Shown here: positions 32,239-46,800 of the stretch, one piece after another
Numbering within the stretch: position 1 is the stretch's first letter
Layout: each line of letters opens with the position of its first letter
NCBI GenBank assembly: GCA_964035545.1
Contig: OZ037768.1
Coordinates: forward strand, 19,571,700-19,635,699
Reading direction: 5' to 3'
Origin: Bugula neritina
Taxonomy: Eukaryota; Bryozoa; Gymnolaemata; Cheilostomatida; Bugulidae
DNA length: 64,000 nt
Notes under the pieces: generated by a model
The model's database searches: none
Seen by the model: only the letters and a program-made list of their open reading frames with translations
Told to the model about the DNA's origin: nothing
Translations under genes and position numbers: made by a program

Positions 32239-35200
32239 CTAACAAAACAGAACTTCGTAGGCACCAGGTGCACTAATGCATTCTATCTATAAAAAAACAT
32301 AGAGTGAGATTGTTATCAAATTTTTGCAGCATTCTCTCATGTTGAATTACTAAATATCTATCAGCGGCCATATATTCATACTTTAGTGTAAGTTAAACCA
32401 ATAGAACATTCAGATTTAAATGATTTTGATGGGAGTTATATTTTAAGTTAAGACCCCAATAGTTAGCTATGGGTCATGATTTGAATTAAGCTACCCAACT
32501 GTAAAAAGGAGAAAGAATACTGAGACAGAAAACATGCCAACTAGTAACACAGATGTAACATGTATACTATGCAAAAATGCTGAGTTTGCAGTTTTTAATG
32601 AGCTAGACTATTATCTTCCAGGTATGCATGGATTTGGTTAAAAAACACTATGTGATTACTAGCGCTTATTTTTGTGTTATTTATCATAGCTACATACTTT
32701 TGGTATTCCCATATTCTAGTGATTTATAATTTCAATAAACCAATTTTGAAGGTGCTGTATTTTATACTTTTATGAAAAAGTTGTGCTCTATTTGGCACAA
32801 TGTTATCAATCAAAAGTTTAGATGTGTAATCATAAAACTGAAAGTTAATAATCAAATTTAAATCATACAATTTTATCTGACATAAAAAAAGATGATAGAA
32901 AAATCAAAAATTCTAGTCCAAAAATGATTGAGGCAAACAGATAAAGCAATAAAATCTAAAATGGTGTGCTGCTGGTTAACAAACGTTTTTGATAATCAAT
33001 GAGTTAATGTATAGATTAAATCAAGTTTGAAAGTTGATTCAAAACTTTTTTAATCAAATGTTGAATTGTCCCTCTACTTCTTTTCTTATCTCAATCATTT
33101 GCAGAAATTTCATAGACACTTTTAATCATTATTCCTATCTATAAAGACATTATGACCATGATAATGAATTATCGTTAGGTGAAAATAAGTTAAAACATCA
33201 AAATTAATGAGTAAAATTGAATCACAAATTAGATCAATTTTGAAGACTAATCATTGCCAACACCAATCAACTATTTTTATGCATGTAAAATATGAATACC
33301 ATTATTTGTATCGACAATAACTAGTACCATAAGTACTTCAGTTTAACATTACAAATCACCACAATACTGACTATAACCACCACTACAACTATCAGTATTC
33401 CCATGTTTATTTAATGCTTAATCTCTAGACCCACCAGGAGATCTAAATGCCTCTCAATGACCTGGACTAGATTATATTTATAAATACTTACAAAAATAAT
33501 AAACTTGATTCCTAAAGCATTAAATACATCATAACAGGTAAAAATCTTTGTTTTATACATTGCAGTTTGTTTTTTGCTATTACTCAGCATTTATGCAGGT
33601 GATCTTTTAACACACAGATATGTATTGACACACACACACGCACACACTGAAATTCTGTTTTTAAATGTGTTCATGGATTTTTTTTCCATAAAATCTCAAA
33701 ACAACTGCTACACAATGCTTTATGTAATAACAGCAAATTACATTAGTATTACTATTACCAACATTAATAGGTAATACTAATAGTAATACTAAATCTAATA
33801 CTAATAGAGATTCTAATGCATTTTATTAAATTAAATTTAACGATTTAATCATTTAATTTTACAGTTAAAATGATAGCTTAAGTTACAATAACTTACAACT
33901 AATTTTACTTTGACAAGTTATAACTATAAGAGAACACAGACTAACAATATCATTTTTAATATGCATAACTGATTGGTTAATAGCTATAAGATTAAGTATA
34001 CCAATTTTCAATCTTAGCTTTGCATTTTGATTGATTAAACTAATGAATCATTGACTCTCAATGCTCTATAGCCGTAGACAGTATAAAAAATCAATTGTGC
34101 ATGACTATGATACTCACTATGGTGTGACTATAGTTACACTAGTAATACTAATACTAATAGTAATGGTAATGCCACTGGTATTACTATTACTATTAGTCTA
34201 GGTAGCAGGATATATTAACCTGACACTGACAGAGTGAGAGTATAGGTACCGACACGGGTATCAGTATCACTACAATGCTCAGTATGAGTATGACTATGAG
34301 TATAATAATGATACTGAAAGTGACTTTGAGTATCAATGAAGTATCATAATCATAATGATAAAGAAAATCAGTCATCATATTCAGTGTTGGCCATTAAATT
34401 TAATTTTAAACTTAGTCATTAGTCACTCACTCAGTCACTACGATTATGAGCAAATTTAAGTTAAAGTAAAAACGTGGCACCAAGTCTAATTAAAAGCAAA
34501 ACTACAAAAATTGAAAGTAAAGTTAAACTTTAACTTTAAGTTTAAGTTGAAGTTCAAGTTAAACTTTAACTTCAACTTGAACTGAAGTTTCGTAAACGGT
34601 AAATTTTAATTAAGTTTAAAATCTTGATTTGTTTTACTAAATCTAAAAGTAAAACGGAAGCTAGTAAGAAAAAATAACTAATAATCATGGCTTTCGTATT
34701 TATATTATGTGATACTAATATTTAGATATTCCGATTCAGTTTTTTATTACATTTTGATTTACTTGCAGTGGTGTACTCGTATTCGGTATTCATATTGGAG
34801 TTGATATTTACATTCACTGATTCAGGTCTCTTTTTATCAACTCGGTTAAAACTTGGCTTTTATTAAGTTTATTAATGATAAAAATTGGATGGGCAAATGA
34901 CCCACCCGTACAATCTTTGTAAGCTGCTGGTTTTTAGTGCCAAAGGACGATATCAAAATGGCGACCTTTAAAGGTCAGTACTTTGTTGCGGCGTGATTGA
35001 TATCATTCATTGCAGAGCAAACCTCCCTATGCCCGTAAGCTTCTCCTATATAACAAACCTGAACTGTGAAGTTAAAATGGTATTTGCAAGCTTTACTCAA
35101 TTGAAAAAATGATCTGCTAAAACTAACCTAACCGTAACCATCGCGATTGAAATGGCGTATACGGTTTATGATTTAACTTAATTGATTTCATAATTAAAAT

Positions 35201-36468
35201 TGAATTCATTTTCAATAATTTTCGGCAAAAGTATACGACTTGTGAACACGGCCACTCAGTTTACTTTGCCCTTTTTTTTCATTGTAATAAAATTTTATAT
35301 TGCAACTATAATTATTTTGACTATGATCATCACTTTATAAAAATTTGTAATGATGATGAAATTCAAATTCAAGTACTGATACTGATAGTGATACTCATAC
35401 TGATAGCCAACACAGATACTAATAGCAATAGACAATAATGAATAATAATATTAATAGCTATAGTTAAGATTAATGGCTTATGCAATAAATATAATAATAA
35501 TGCTTAGCTTATGGTTTTCACTTTAACCTTAGATGTAATTGTATTACTATATTATTATTAGTATTATTAACTTAATAAACTAGTACTAATAGACATAGTA
35601 ATATTTATATTATTGATAGCATTAGTATAACTATAAATCTATAACTATTACTACTACTACTAGTAGTAGTAATACTAATACTATTAGTATTAGTATTATT
35701 ATTAACCTTTACCTTGTTAGACTTATAGCTTATACTTGTATATTGTGAATTGCCAGGTGCCATTACTGTTGTCTGTTAGACTTGATATTACACCTAGTTT
35801 TATGACTTACTCTTAGTAAGTGAAACTGACTTAGTTTTATGGTCGCTCTTGCTCATAACTGCTTAGTCGGGAACAGTGTCTTTGCTTGAAGAGTTTCGTT
35901 ATTAGACTTCCCACTATATTCTCGAAATGTAGTGTTATGGTTATTTAAATAAGAATGGTAATTATATTGAAATAACCAACAGAATTATTTAGGTGGGTTT
36001 TCCTGTTGCCCATTATAGATTACTCATATTGATACATATGATCATAATGATAGTCTTTGGTGCGACTTTCATGTTGAGCTTTTATGTTGTAAGATTAGTA
36101 AAACCCATCAGTTTTACTGTTGAATGAGGAGTTTCTATCTTTCTACATGTGCATTCTAGTTCCTTCAATTTCAGGATCAATATTTATAATAGGCTCAGTA
36201 ATGTAGAAACTTCAGACTTGGTATCTATCAAGAATTTTAATCATTTATCATTAACTAGTAAAATTTTTTTCATTGGGGTACCAACAGGGTGATTGTTAAT
36301 CTCGGAAATTTTTTTACCATACCTCAGCTTTAGACAGTCTCTAACGCTTAACCCTTCTCTGTTGGCATATTTATTTCTGCTATAGCTTTTTCAGAACAAG
36401 CAATGAATCTTACAGAATTAATTTGTCATTTTATACCTTCAAGTGTTATTTGACAGGTTTTTGCTGCT
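32239..36468. other. 5' flank of the zinc-finger and GFER genes; low-complexity fields
   Basis: Divergent 5' regions with no confident exon. An (AC) run lies near 33628-33650. From about 33730 to 35720 the DNA is built of degenerate ATTAGT/ACTAAT, GAGTAT/ATACTC and AAGTTA/TAACTT words, with palindromes at 34507-34590 and 35653-35697. A possible short first exon (ATGGCGACC, donor GTCAGT) is at 34957-34973, but it does not join GFER in frame. Confidence 0.5.
35653..35697. repeat. two adjacent palindromes (18 bp and 27 bp)
   Basis: ACTACTACTAGTAGTAGT (35653-35670) is a perfect palindrome. It is followed directly by 13-base arms AATACTAATACTA / TAGTATTAGTATT around one central T (35671-35697). 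These could extrude as cruciforms. Confidence 0.9.
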
Positions 36469-37945
36469 ATGAACAACCCAAATAAGGACCAGAGCTCAAA
36501 CGCAGCTGGCGATATTTTCCAGGCATCAAAAAAACCCTGTCGATCTTGCGTTGACTTCAAATCCTGGATGAAAAGTCAAAATAAAGCTACTACTATTGAA
36601 TCTAGTGTGAGAGTCTATCTTCACTTCTAAAGCTAAAATACTTTGCTATCTCATGAAATCCATGTGTAGTTCTTCCAAATTAATCTTAATTTCAATGCAA
36701 TCTAGAGTTTATATTCAAAGAATTGAATTTTCTACTCGTTCTCATTCATTCTTGTTATTTTGTTAATATTTGGAGATTTTACTGTAATTACCCAGTGATA
36801 TACTAGACTAGAGACAATTGAGTCAAAAAATGGCGTCTTTCTAGAATTTTATACTGTTTGCATTTGCACATTGAAATTTTCTTGTGTGTAGACCAAGCAG
36901 AAGCCGGAAACTACAGCACATGAGTGCCCACTTGATATTAATGAACTGGGGAGGAATACATGGGGTCTATTACACACCATAGCAGCCAATTACCCTGACC
37001 AACCCACAACTGATGATCAGCATCGGGTCAAACAGTTTCTCTCTACTTTTTCATTCCTATATCCCTGCGAAATGTGTGCTTATGACTTTAGAAAAAGGTA
37101 ACTGTGTTCTGTGTATTAACTATTAGCTATTATCTGCCTAATATTTTGTATTAGTTTTATTTCGAAATGTGAAATTTCTTTGTTAGATGGTTCTCCTATT
37201 TATATTTTAAACAGTTAGATTGCTCAATCACTACATGGCTCAAAGGATTCTTTTCAATATATAGGAGTGCAAGCTTAAGCAGTAATCGCTCATTATCATG
37301 TAGTTCTTCTAATGAATATAAATAATAATAATTTTGCTTTTTGCTATGTAAATTTTTTTGTTATTTGCAGTTTAAAATACTAATAGCTGATTTTCAATCA
37401 ATTTGATTTTTTAAAGTCTTAGTAAGCCCTAAGTAGTCCACGTGAAGTACTAATAGATGGCAAGTTTTGGGAGAAATTATGACTTATTTTACAAAACTTT
37501 CTATCAAGTTTTTGTAGTTGGTTATGTAGCATTACAGATTAAAATTTGCAAGTTTTGGCAATATGTGTTTCCTTTTGTTAAAAGTATTTTTCTCCTAAAA
37601 TATTTGCATGTACCTAAACGTGAAGACAGCTTCAAATATTTTCAATGAATGAAATGCAATGAAGGTTTCAAAGTGTAGGCATCGTATTTTTATAATAATT
37701 ATGTAAAGGTTCGAAGTATTCCTAATTGTTGTAGAAATTACCATAAATTGTAAATATTGGACTCGCTAGTATATGTTTGTAGAATGCACAAAGAACCCCC
37801 TCTAACGGACAGCCAAAGCAATCTTTCGCAGTGGATGTGTCGAATGCATAATCAGATTAATCAGATGTTAGGCAAAGAATTGTTTGACTGTAAGAAAGTA
37901 GATGAACGTTGGAGAGATGGTTGGAAAGATGGCAGCTGTGGATGA
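36469..37945 (+). CDS. GFER: GFER/ALR (ERV1-family) FAD-linked sulfhydryl oxidase (three coding exons)
   Basis: Exons are 36469-36606, 36892-37097 and 37783-37945: 507 nt, 168 residues. The enzyme oxidises Mia40/CHCHD4 in the mitochondrial intermembrane space and passes electrons through FAD to cytochrome c. Visible features: N-terminal shuttle pair C24-x2-C27 ([13 protein letters not shown]), the conserved C58, the FAD-domain motif [14 protein letters not shown] (64-77), the active-site pair C105-x2-C108 (YPCEMCA), then [10 protein letters not shown] and LGK, and the structural pair C151-x15-C167 in [15 protein letters not shown]. All expected catalytic cysteines are present. The length fits the family with a short N-terminus. 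The chosen ATG is the first in its exon after an acceptor ending 36456; an upstream coding exon cannot be excluded. Introns are phase 0 and 2. Confidence 0.93.
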
Positions 37946-37948
37946 TTC

Positions 37949-37954
37949 AATAAA
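37949..37954 (+). promoter_or_regulatory. poly(A) signal AATAAA of GFER
   Basis: AATAAA begins only four bases after the GFER stop codon, giving an extremely short 3' UTR if used. A longer UTR cannot be excluded. Confidence 0.5.
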
Positions 37955-40900
37955 CTTTTGTAGAACCAAATTCAATGCATTCAGATTGAATACATAATCT
38001 ATGATCTATATTGTATGTGTTTATACTGTTCTGTTTGCATATGTTTTTATCTATTTTTATACACTTCAATGTGATGTCATGTATCTCTTTACCTGCTGCA
38101 AATACTAATCTATATACTATGACAACTACAGTAATCTTTTCTATAGCAGTTTTGATGCATAGACACGCACCAATGTTGTGTGTGCCTTATTCACTGCAGA
38201 GCATCATCTTCAACTAGTCAACTGCAACCTGACATACACAGAGCTGCTAGATGTGTAGAAGTATCAACAGGCATTGGCTAGTGGGGAGTCAACTCCTACT
38301 CTGTATATTACAGTTTGTTAAAAAAATTTATGATCAGCTGTAGTTTGCAATGCTATAGTGTGGCAAGTCATAGCCTGCATAGTGTTAGTGATGTTACACA
38401 AGTGCAAGATGACAATGTAGAAAAGATGGTAGTGTTATGATACTACAAAAACATAATATGCAAGGGGTATTTCTCACAAATCAATATGAATTGCGTCAAA
38501 AGTAAGGTGATGGAGCAGTTGAACTAGAAATTTAATATTCTAGTCCCTTTAATATGGCATGAATAAAAAAAAAATTGAATTTGTCAAATTTTTACAAAAT
38601 TATGTAAATTTCGGACAGAATATTTGGTATTGAAATAAACAAAATCTTTTTATAAATCTTAATTGATTGATTTTAAATCATCAAAACACACAATTTTTCC
38701 ATTTAGCTCAAAATTTCTGTAAAACTGTCATTTCTATTTTCCTTCCTATTAGCAGTAAATATGGGATATAGTCTACTTGCTAACTACAAGAAGATGAGAT
38801 AAAAATAATACCAAATCATAAGCTTTGAAAATACTTTGAAGATTTTTTTATATAAAATCTAGCCAATTTTTTTCCACGTTTCTATAAAATTTAGGATGGG
38901 TCCATCATCAAAATATAGAGCTTCTAGAACATAAATTTCAAAATGTGTTGATAGAATGCTATATTAGGCAAGACATAACTATATAATATGCAATGCTCCA
39001 CCAGCTGTCCAACGACTACTTTACATAATGATATATTAAAAATTATTTTTGAAATGGTTGTGGTTATCTTTCACCAGCGAATTAGTTATAAATGTTCTAA
39101 GGTAAACCTTATAGTTTTGTTAAGACAGTTACATGGTGTTTTTAATTTTAGACCAAGAGTCTTACAAAATTTGTTACGTAAAGTCAAAACTTTTTGACTT
39201 ATGAGACTCGATAGAATGTTGCTAGTTTCATTATAATTTTCTTTTTAGTCATTTAAAGCTTATATTTCAAACTGTACAGATGGGAATATTTTTTGATTAT
39301 TTTAGGTGACTATTGATTAGTTATTGCAAAACATGCAATCCAATACATTTTGCTATTCTTTTCTTTCTAGATATGTGCAAAAGACAGTTTTTAATATGTC
39401 CTTTCAGACACATGAATACATTTTGTGCGTTGAGCATTAAAGATATTTATATTTTTTATAATTATTTTTTACCACAATATCTATAGTAGTATCCAAGCAC
39501 AAATTTATCATCAGGTTCTATGCATAGTGTGCAATACTATTGTGAGTTATGTTCTCTTGAATACAACTTTATTTAAGAGGAAAACTCGTAATTATTTGCT
39601 ACTTAAAAGCTTGCTATGTGATGTGTTTCATTTGTGCAATATATTTTTTAAACCATACATTTTGACATATCCTGTTGGCTTTGGTATGATACTACTCTAG
39701 CGATTACATAAAATATACTGTTTAAAAAGTTACATACTAAAAAATTATATTTCACAATAGAAAAATGGCATAGATGTGGAGTTGCTTCCCTTTTGAATGT
39801 TGATCAATCATCCATTTAATTAGCACAATCTCTATATTTTGTTTGCATTGTAAATACGGCTGCCTGCCATATCTTCTTGTAAGAACACTCTAAACTAAGC
39901 AAACGATTAATTTCAACAATGAGTTTAAATTAAAAAGAAAACTTGAATCTAATTAATATTAGTGTAGTGTAATAAGTTACAAGTTTTATCTGGCTATACT
40001 CAAGTGCATATATTCCAGTAACTAGCAGTCAAATAATACGTCTCTCTACTCGTTTTGTGACTTAGCATTTACATAGGGAGGTGAAAAAGTTATTCACTGA
40101 TAGCTGCATGGTGATTAGATAAAATATGTGGAAATTTATAACAGTGGTTACTTTTCATTATACGTGAAGTTTCAAACAACAAAAGAAATTTCATAATTAG
40201 GTCCAAAATCTAACGTATGACATAAAATATATTGTCAAGACATGGCATAGTTTTCTCCGTTGTACAACTATGCAGGTAAAGTACAATCAACATTGTATGC
40301 AAGCTCCATGAGGGTGTGCAGCTAAGCAGTATTGCAGCTATCTTCACTCTCTAGACAAAACCAAAGAAGCTTTTACTGCATAAATCTGATGTCAAAGTTG
40401 TCGGCTAATTTCGAACAAATAACGGTATAAGATATCTAACCCAGCAGTGTCATCGGCTTTCTTGAGAAATCTAATTATTCTATGTCTCCCTTATTAACTA
40501 AGTATAAGAAGACATTGGCGCTGGTAAACTGTCAAATATTGCATAATTGCAAGTGATATTATGTATTTAATTGTTTTCATAAAATAGAGTATCTAAATTC
40601 ATCATTAAAGGCTATTGTAGTGCTTCATGAAAAGTAATGTGGATTAGTTGCTATTATTGCAGCAGTCAAACCCTGTTGTCTATTGAATTGAATCCACAAC
40701 AGTTGATTGCTTTAGACATGTTTCAAATACATTATATTATAATGCAACAGTATTCTAACATCTTTAGATGTAAGTGAATTTCTGCAATAATTGATACTTT
40801 TAAATTTTTGACTGAAGTAAAAAATTGTCTTCTCTTTGAAATATGACCTCTTGGAATTTATTTGTTAAAGTTTGTGTGATTTTGGGGAAGAATTTGTCAC

Positions 40901-43635
40901 AAAAGTAAGAGCACAAGCTGTTGAAAATATTTTTTGCAAACCTTAAGTATACTGCTTTATGTTCATTTACTAGTTTAATTTGATAGCTTCTTTTGTTAAA
41001 GAAGTTAGTTACAATAATACCCTTTGTAAAGTATTTACTTTTTTAGTCCATTATCACCTCACACTTTTCTTTTATTATCTCATGATGCAAAATTTTCATT
41101 AGGCTTTTGTTTGCTTTCTAAAGCAAATTATTCCTTGACTGGCCTTTCTATGGCAATTAGCTGATATTATGCATGTGAAGATAAAAAATATCCAATGTCA
41201 TACCCTTATCATACTCTGTGCTCAGTGCCCTGTAACTAATTAGTTATACAGAAATGCCTACTTGCTGCTACTAAATTAACATTGTCATATAGTCGAGCTG
41301 CATCTATTCCTGTTAATCAGCATCCCAATGGCAGCACATTATCACTTAGTTGATAGTATAACAATCTGACACACACTTTAATAGACTACTGTGATGAATG
41401 TATCTTTTTGACATTTTAGTTTTGAATTATAGTTATGTTACTAGTTGGCACAATGATTGCATTACATTCATGTTATTTAATACTCCTAAATTCACTAACT
41501 TAAAATCATCATTATTTCATATCTACTGCTTTCCATTAATGAGCCATTAAAATTGTATTTCTAAAGTTGCTTAAATCTATTGACATTGCCTAAGCTTTTC
41601 ATCTGCAGTCTCAATAAATAGTATTTAACGGTTGAAATAGTCTTCCAAATAATAATAATAATTATCTAGTAAGATTAGCTGCTAGATTAGTCTCTAAGTT
41701 ACATAGTTACTGGTTATTTATGCTAGGCTGACCAGTCCTGTCTATTCATTCCTAGCTCCTTTGTTGGAATTATTTCATTAAGTTACGTAATTTGGTAAAA
41801 CTAGTATTCTACCAGTAAGCATCCAAGCATCCGTAGCTAAACCCTACTCGCTAACTGATACCTCTGCACACATCTATGTACAGAGTATGCTCCATTAGAT
41901 AATTTTGAAAATTAATGTATATTTGGCAATACTGACCCGGCCCCACTCCCCTCCCCCCCCTATTTTGTTGAAGCGTAGGATTTATAGCTAATGAAAAAAC
42001 TTAGCCTTTGTATAAATTGCAGTAGCAGATATAAATTAATTTAAACTTACTTTATTTGTGTTTAGAGAAATTAATTATACTACTTGTTTCTAAGGTGAGG
42101 TTTTATTAGTTTGGCTTTCAATCTGCTATAGCAATGAATAAGACAAGTAGGTATGCAAGTCCAAAGGACTGTTAAGTTTGGTCGGTTAATGAAGCAAAAT
42201 TTAAATGAGTCTTGAAAATGGAATGAAGCTTTTCAATGCAACTACTCTCATAGCACCAATTTGATTGTTTTGTTAGATTAAATTTTTCAAGTGTTTATGT
42301 TTTATTCACTATTAAATGTAGAATTTTCTACTAACTATTTTAATTAATTAAAATAGTGTAGAAATTTAAGCAGTTATTCTGACCAAATCAGTAAGAGTTG
42401 GTTTCTATACCTGAAGTTTCACAGTGTAGTTGTGTAACGTATTTTTATCACTTGGGTATCTTTTTAGCTCAAGCAAGTCACCACCATTGTGCGATCAGAA
42501 TATAAAACTTCTTCCTCATAATTTAGACGTCCAAAACTCTTTCTTCCAAGCACACTTATTTAGTCATTTTCGGCTTTAGGATTAATAATCTGAATATAAA
42601 TATTAACGTGTTGAAACTCCATTTATTTTGTGGAAATATTTAATATAGTGACTGGCACTGCGTTTCATAGTTGTTGGTAACAATTAATAAATATTTTGTC
42701 ACTATTTTTTCTGGAGATGCGTTCTTAGCATGTATTTAGTAATTAAATTGTATTTAAACTATGGCTATGGAGATCACACAGAGCTGGCTATGTTAGCTGT
42801 TGACAGATATTATTTAATCGTTATTTCCTAATCAATAGAAAATTTATCTAGATTATAAGCAGATAAACTCTACGATAAACTAAAACACCATCTTGCTACA
42901 GTTTAATCACAGCTAGATGGGAAATATGCCTCAAACTACAACATCATATTCTGCACGTACTGCAACATAATCACATTTGAAAAGTTACAGTTAAACAATG
43001 CAATTGGGTATCATTTTATAAAGATGTTTTATTTGACTTCCTTTTTAAGGTGTCCGGTTAAGTTACAATATTATAATGTGAGTTACTTGTAAGGTATATG
43101 TGTGACTTGATTTAGACATGGACGATGTTAATATTCATTGTTTTTCCTAAATTTTCCCCAATTGATTCGTAATAATGCTGTCAATAACCAAACATTTATA
43201 GATAAATTTAGAGCTCAAGAATCTCCTTCTTTTAATTATGAAGGGCTTTGAAAAAATTAGTTTCAGACTGCTATGCATATAAATAAACCCTTTTCATTCA
43301 AAAAATCTTCATCCTTATCATGTGCAACAAATTTAATGATAAATTCCTGGAAATTGGCTCTACTCTACAGCCATTGCATGACTCATACAAAACAGTATGA
43401 AATGTCCAATTTTAATTTTTAGTGCAAACAAAACTTATAGCCTCTTCATGAAGCTGTCAGAGCTAGAGAAGCTGCTACATGTCAGCCAGTGCACTCAGCA
43501 GTTACCTTTTCACTCTGGTGCAACACAGTAACCAATGCAGTTGACTTAACATTGAACCATTACTCCACCCACCCTGAGCTATCGTGTTAGCACTTTTGCT
43601 TTTGCTGCTAAAATAGCATATAAATAAAACAACTA

Positions 43636-43844
43636 CAGTGCTCTCCCCATATCTCACGATTCCATTTCTCACAAAATCCTATAGGTCACGAGAAGGGCTT
43701 GGACCCCTTTTGTGGCTCATGTATGTGTGTATAGTAACAAAAAAGCCAAATTTACCAGATTCATGGAGTAAATCTAGTATTCTATACTGTGTGACTAATA
43801 GAGGTTTCAGACCCCAAGCTTAGTGAGATATGGAGGGAGCACTG
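43636..43844. mobile_element. MITE family A, copy 2 (209 bp)
   Basis: Starts CAGTGCTCTCCCCATATCTC and ends with an imperfect inverted copy (reverse complement CAGTGCTCCCTCCATATCTC). TA precedes the left end; the right flank is TGTA, so the second TA may have mutated. It aligns along its whole length with copy 1 at 23049-23258 in the same orientation. Confidence 0.85.
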
Positions 43845-46800
43845 TGTAAAAAATTAGTTCAAAACATACTGAAAACAAATCAGAAACTTGCATGATCTCT
43901 GGACACAGCTAGTTATACAGCAAGCTCATCACAACTAAGCCTGGATGTTGCAATACTTGACAATAAAATTTGCGGCCTATACTGGCTGTAGGAAGATTCA
44001 AAGTGAGAGCCACATTTGAAGAAAATATTTCGCTTTCAAAAATAATGCTTTCATGGTAGGTTGTATATCGAAAAGTGACATAAACGTGTTGTTAACTGAA
44101 ACTTTTTCAACTCTCAACACTAGAACCCTGTTTTTACACTTAGTAAAACAGGCACAGAACTAATGTTGAGTTTCTCTATATGTCAGGATTTGCAGCTACT
44201 AATAAACTGTCTTGTCTTTTTGCAACTATAACATTGTGAACATACTGATATCTAAACCTCTGTCACTAGACTATATTATAATTTAGACTGGTAACCCTTA
44301 GTTATCAGTTGTCTGCTAATTGCTCAGCCATTAGACCCAGTCTATACAATAAAGCATATAATTTGATTTACAACAATTAGCAATGGTTATAATTAATTCT
44401 AAAGCAAATCACATTTGCATCAGTTGCTGCTACTTGAGCTAAATAAATGCTGCGCTATATAATAAGATTATAAATAATAATCAGCATGATCATATGTGGG
44501 TGAGCCTTTCATCCCTTGGCTCTAATGCTTCAAAACATACTAATTTAAATCAATATCAGCTTAATTTTGACCAGTCTTAGTTACAATTCCTCTGGCGTCA
44601 GCTGTTCCAGCCGGCTGACCTGGCCAGATAGATGAATTATAGGATGTAGTTAATTTATAAACTATCCACTCTATAGTATAGCTATTTCGTGCTTTTATGT
44701 TTCAAATCTACTGTTTTATCAGCTACTTTTAAAATACATAAGCTTTCCAGATTGAAACTAACAAACTATAGGAGTTATGTTACCTTGTAATTATATAATA
44801 TGGGTCTGCCTAAAATATGTTGACTATACATGGCAAATGAGCGATTTAGTCATAAGACACACTATATAGGGCAATTAAAAGATATCTGAAAGTTGGCCAC
44901 ATTGCATTTCTGTAGGAATACCCTAAAAGCAGTTAAAGTAATAATGTTGCATAAAGGTCAAGGTTAAGATCTAGTCAAGTGCAGTGTTTATTTTTAGGCA
45001 AGGTTAAATATTCGGCATTTTGTCAACATTTAAGTCAAAATATTTGGTTTAATGTAAAAACTTCTGCTGCGCCTATAACAGCTTTTGTTAAAAATCCTTT
45101 AAATATCATGATGATGCAAACCATGAATGAAGAAATCTCAGGGGTTCCATCAAGTGTGAGTAAATCAAGTCATTTTATCATTCTTTGGGTGTAGGTTTTA
45201 AATATAATAGCAACCATTACTCTATAACTCTGTAACACATCAAATACCACCTTATCTCATTTACATGTAAAGTTCTTACTTGTAAAAGTTGCTGCTATTT
45301 AGAATTAGAAAGGCAAGATATCTAGTTTAATTTAACTTTTTAGGTCAATTAATACTAAATATTGTTCTGTCCACACTGTAACTTAGAGCTGCATGGAGAG
45401 TACATTAGGCAGTGCCCTCTTATGCATATAAAATACATCGGGTCAACTTTTTGGCAAGTTTCCTTCCTCTGACACCAGAGAGTGAGATCTCTAAACAGAT
45501 AACTTATCATTACAACCCCTCAAATTCTCTGTAAGGCAAAACACTAACGCAATTGATTGCCAGAATGATCATGAATTAAATTACTTGCATTTGTTGCTAA
45601 TGAATGGAGTCAATCACTTGATTTTATATAGATAATTCTTGGAAGATTCTAATTTTTTAGCTGCACGGCAAGAAATGCTCCGTTAAGCAATCGAATAGCA
45701 GTTTCACATTCTAAGTTTCAATTTTTCGTTATTTAAGAAGATTAACTAAAACAGATTCTGGCATTTTGTTAATGATTTTAATGTTCTTTTATCATACTCC
45801 TACTTCTGTATAATGCATGCACTTCCTTGTGCTCTGTTTCATACAACAGGCGATACTAGTAAAGAACACTTAGTGATGTTGCACTGTTGATGAAACTCAT
45901 TTGACACTACTGAATCCACTGTCCTTAATTCTAGCCTAAACATCATAATTATCTTGCTATTAATAGATGACTTGGGTGGTACTTTGGGGCACCCCATCCT
46001 GTTATTACTGAAGCATTTAAACATGAAGAATAGTTAAAATTCAGCTGAAACAGACCAAGTGGTCTATACCTTTTGTTTTATTCCTGGTCCAGTAATCAGC
46101 ATGGTGTCTGACCAAAACCTTATTAACCCATAATTATCTTGCATAAACGCTAAACTTTAAGAATTAGAAATTTAGTTTAGGCTTTTACTGGGGCTTTTAA
46201 ATATATGAGCCAATGTTTGAAAAGGAATTACTAGGAACAAAAGGGTGCCATTGACTATAGGCTCATTGTAATTCAATGAATAGGATGTATAATTAGCTAG
46301 GAGTTGCAGTAATCTGCTACCCACCTATTATATCAAACATTACAGTCATTTAGAAATTGTAACCAGTAGTGCTTAGAAGTATAGAATTATTAGCTAATTC
46401 TTTGCCAGTATGTGTCATCACACTATACACCATGAAGTGGAGGAGGAAAATTGCTGAATGTTGGGTTCAACCTGGTGGACTTTTAAATAAATAGATCTGA
46501 TTGCCTGAAAAAGGTGAGGTTGAAAACTGACAGAATGAATAATTAGTGTCCTAGAGTTACCACATTTTTATTTCTAATGCATGTAATACTAATTACTGCT
46601 AGAAGTTTATTAATGAGTTTAATATGAATGCTAATTAGTGTTTTTATCTTTTTGATACTTTCTTGCATTTTTCTGTGTAGGGAGTTAGAATGAGGAAGGG
46701 TGGAATTTGATGTTAGCCATCTTATGTGCAGATTTTCTGTTCCTTCAGACATGTCTTTCTGACTAAATAAGTTTAATTTAAGTACGTTACCTAGCAGTAG

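Noticed and set aside
34957-34973. ATGGCGACCTTTAAAG plus GT donor as the first coding exon of GFER
   Set aside because: Joined to the GFER exon acceptor at 36456 it gives a stop after a few codons; no intermediate exon was found.
44979-45194. 71-codon open frame in the gene-free region
   Set aside because: No splice sites, no family resemblance, and AT-rich composition typical of chance frames.
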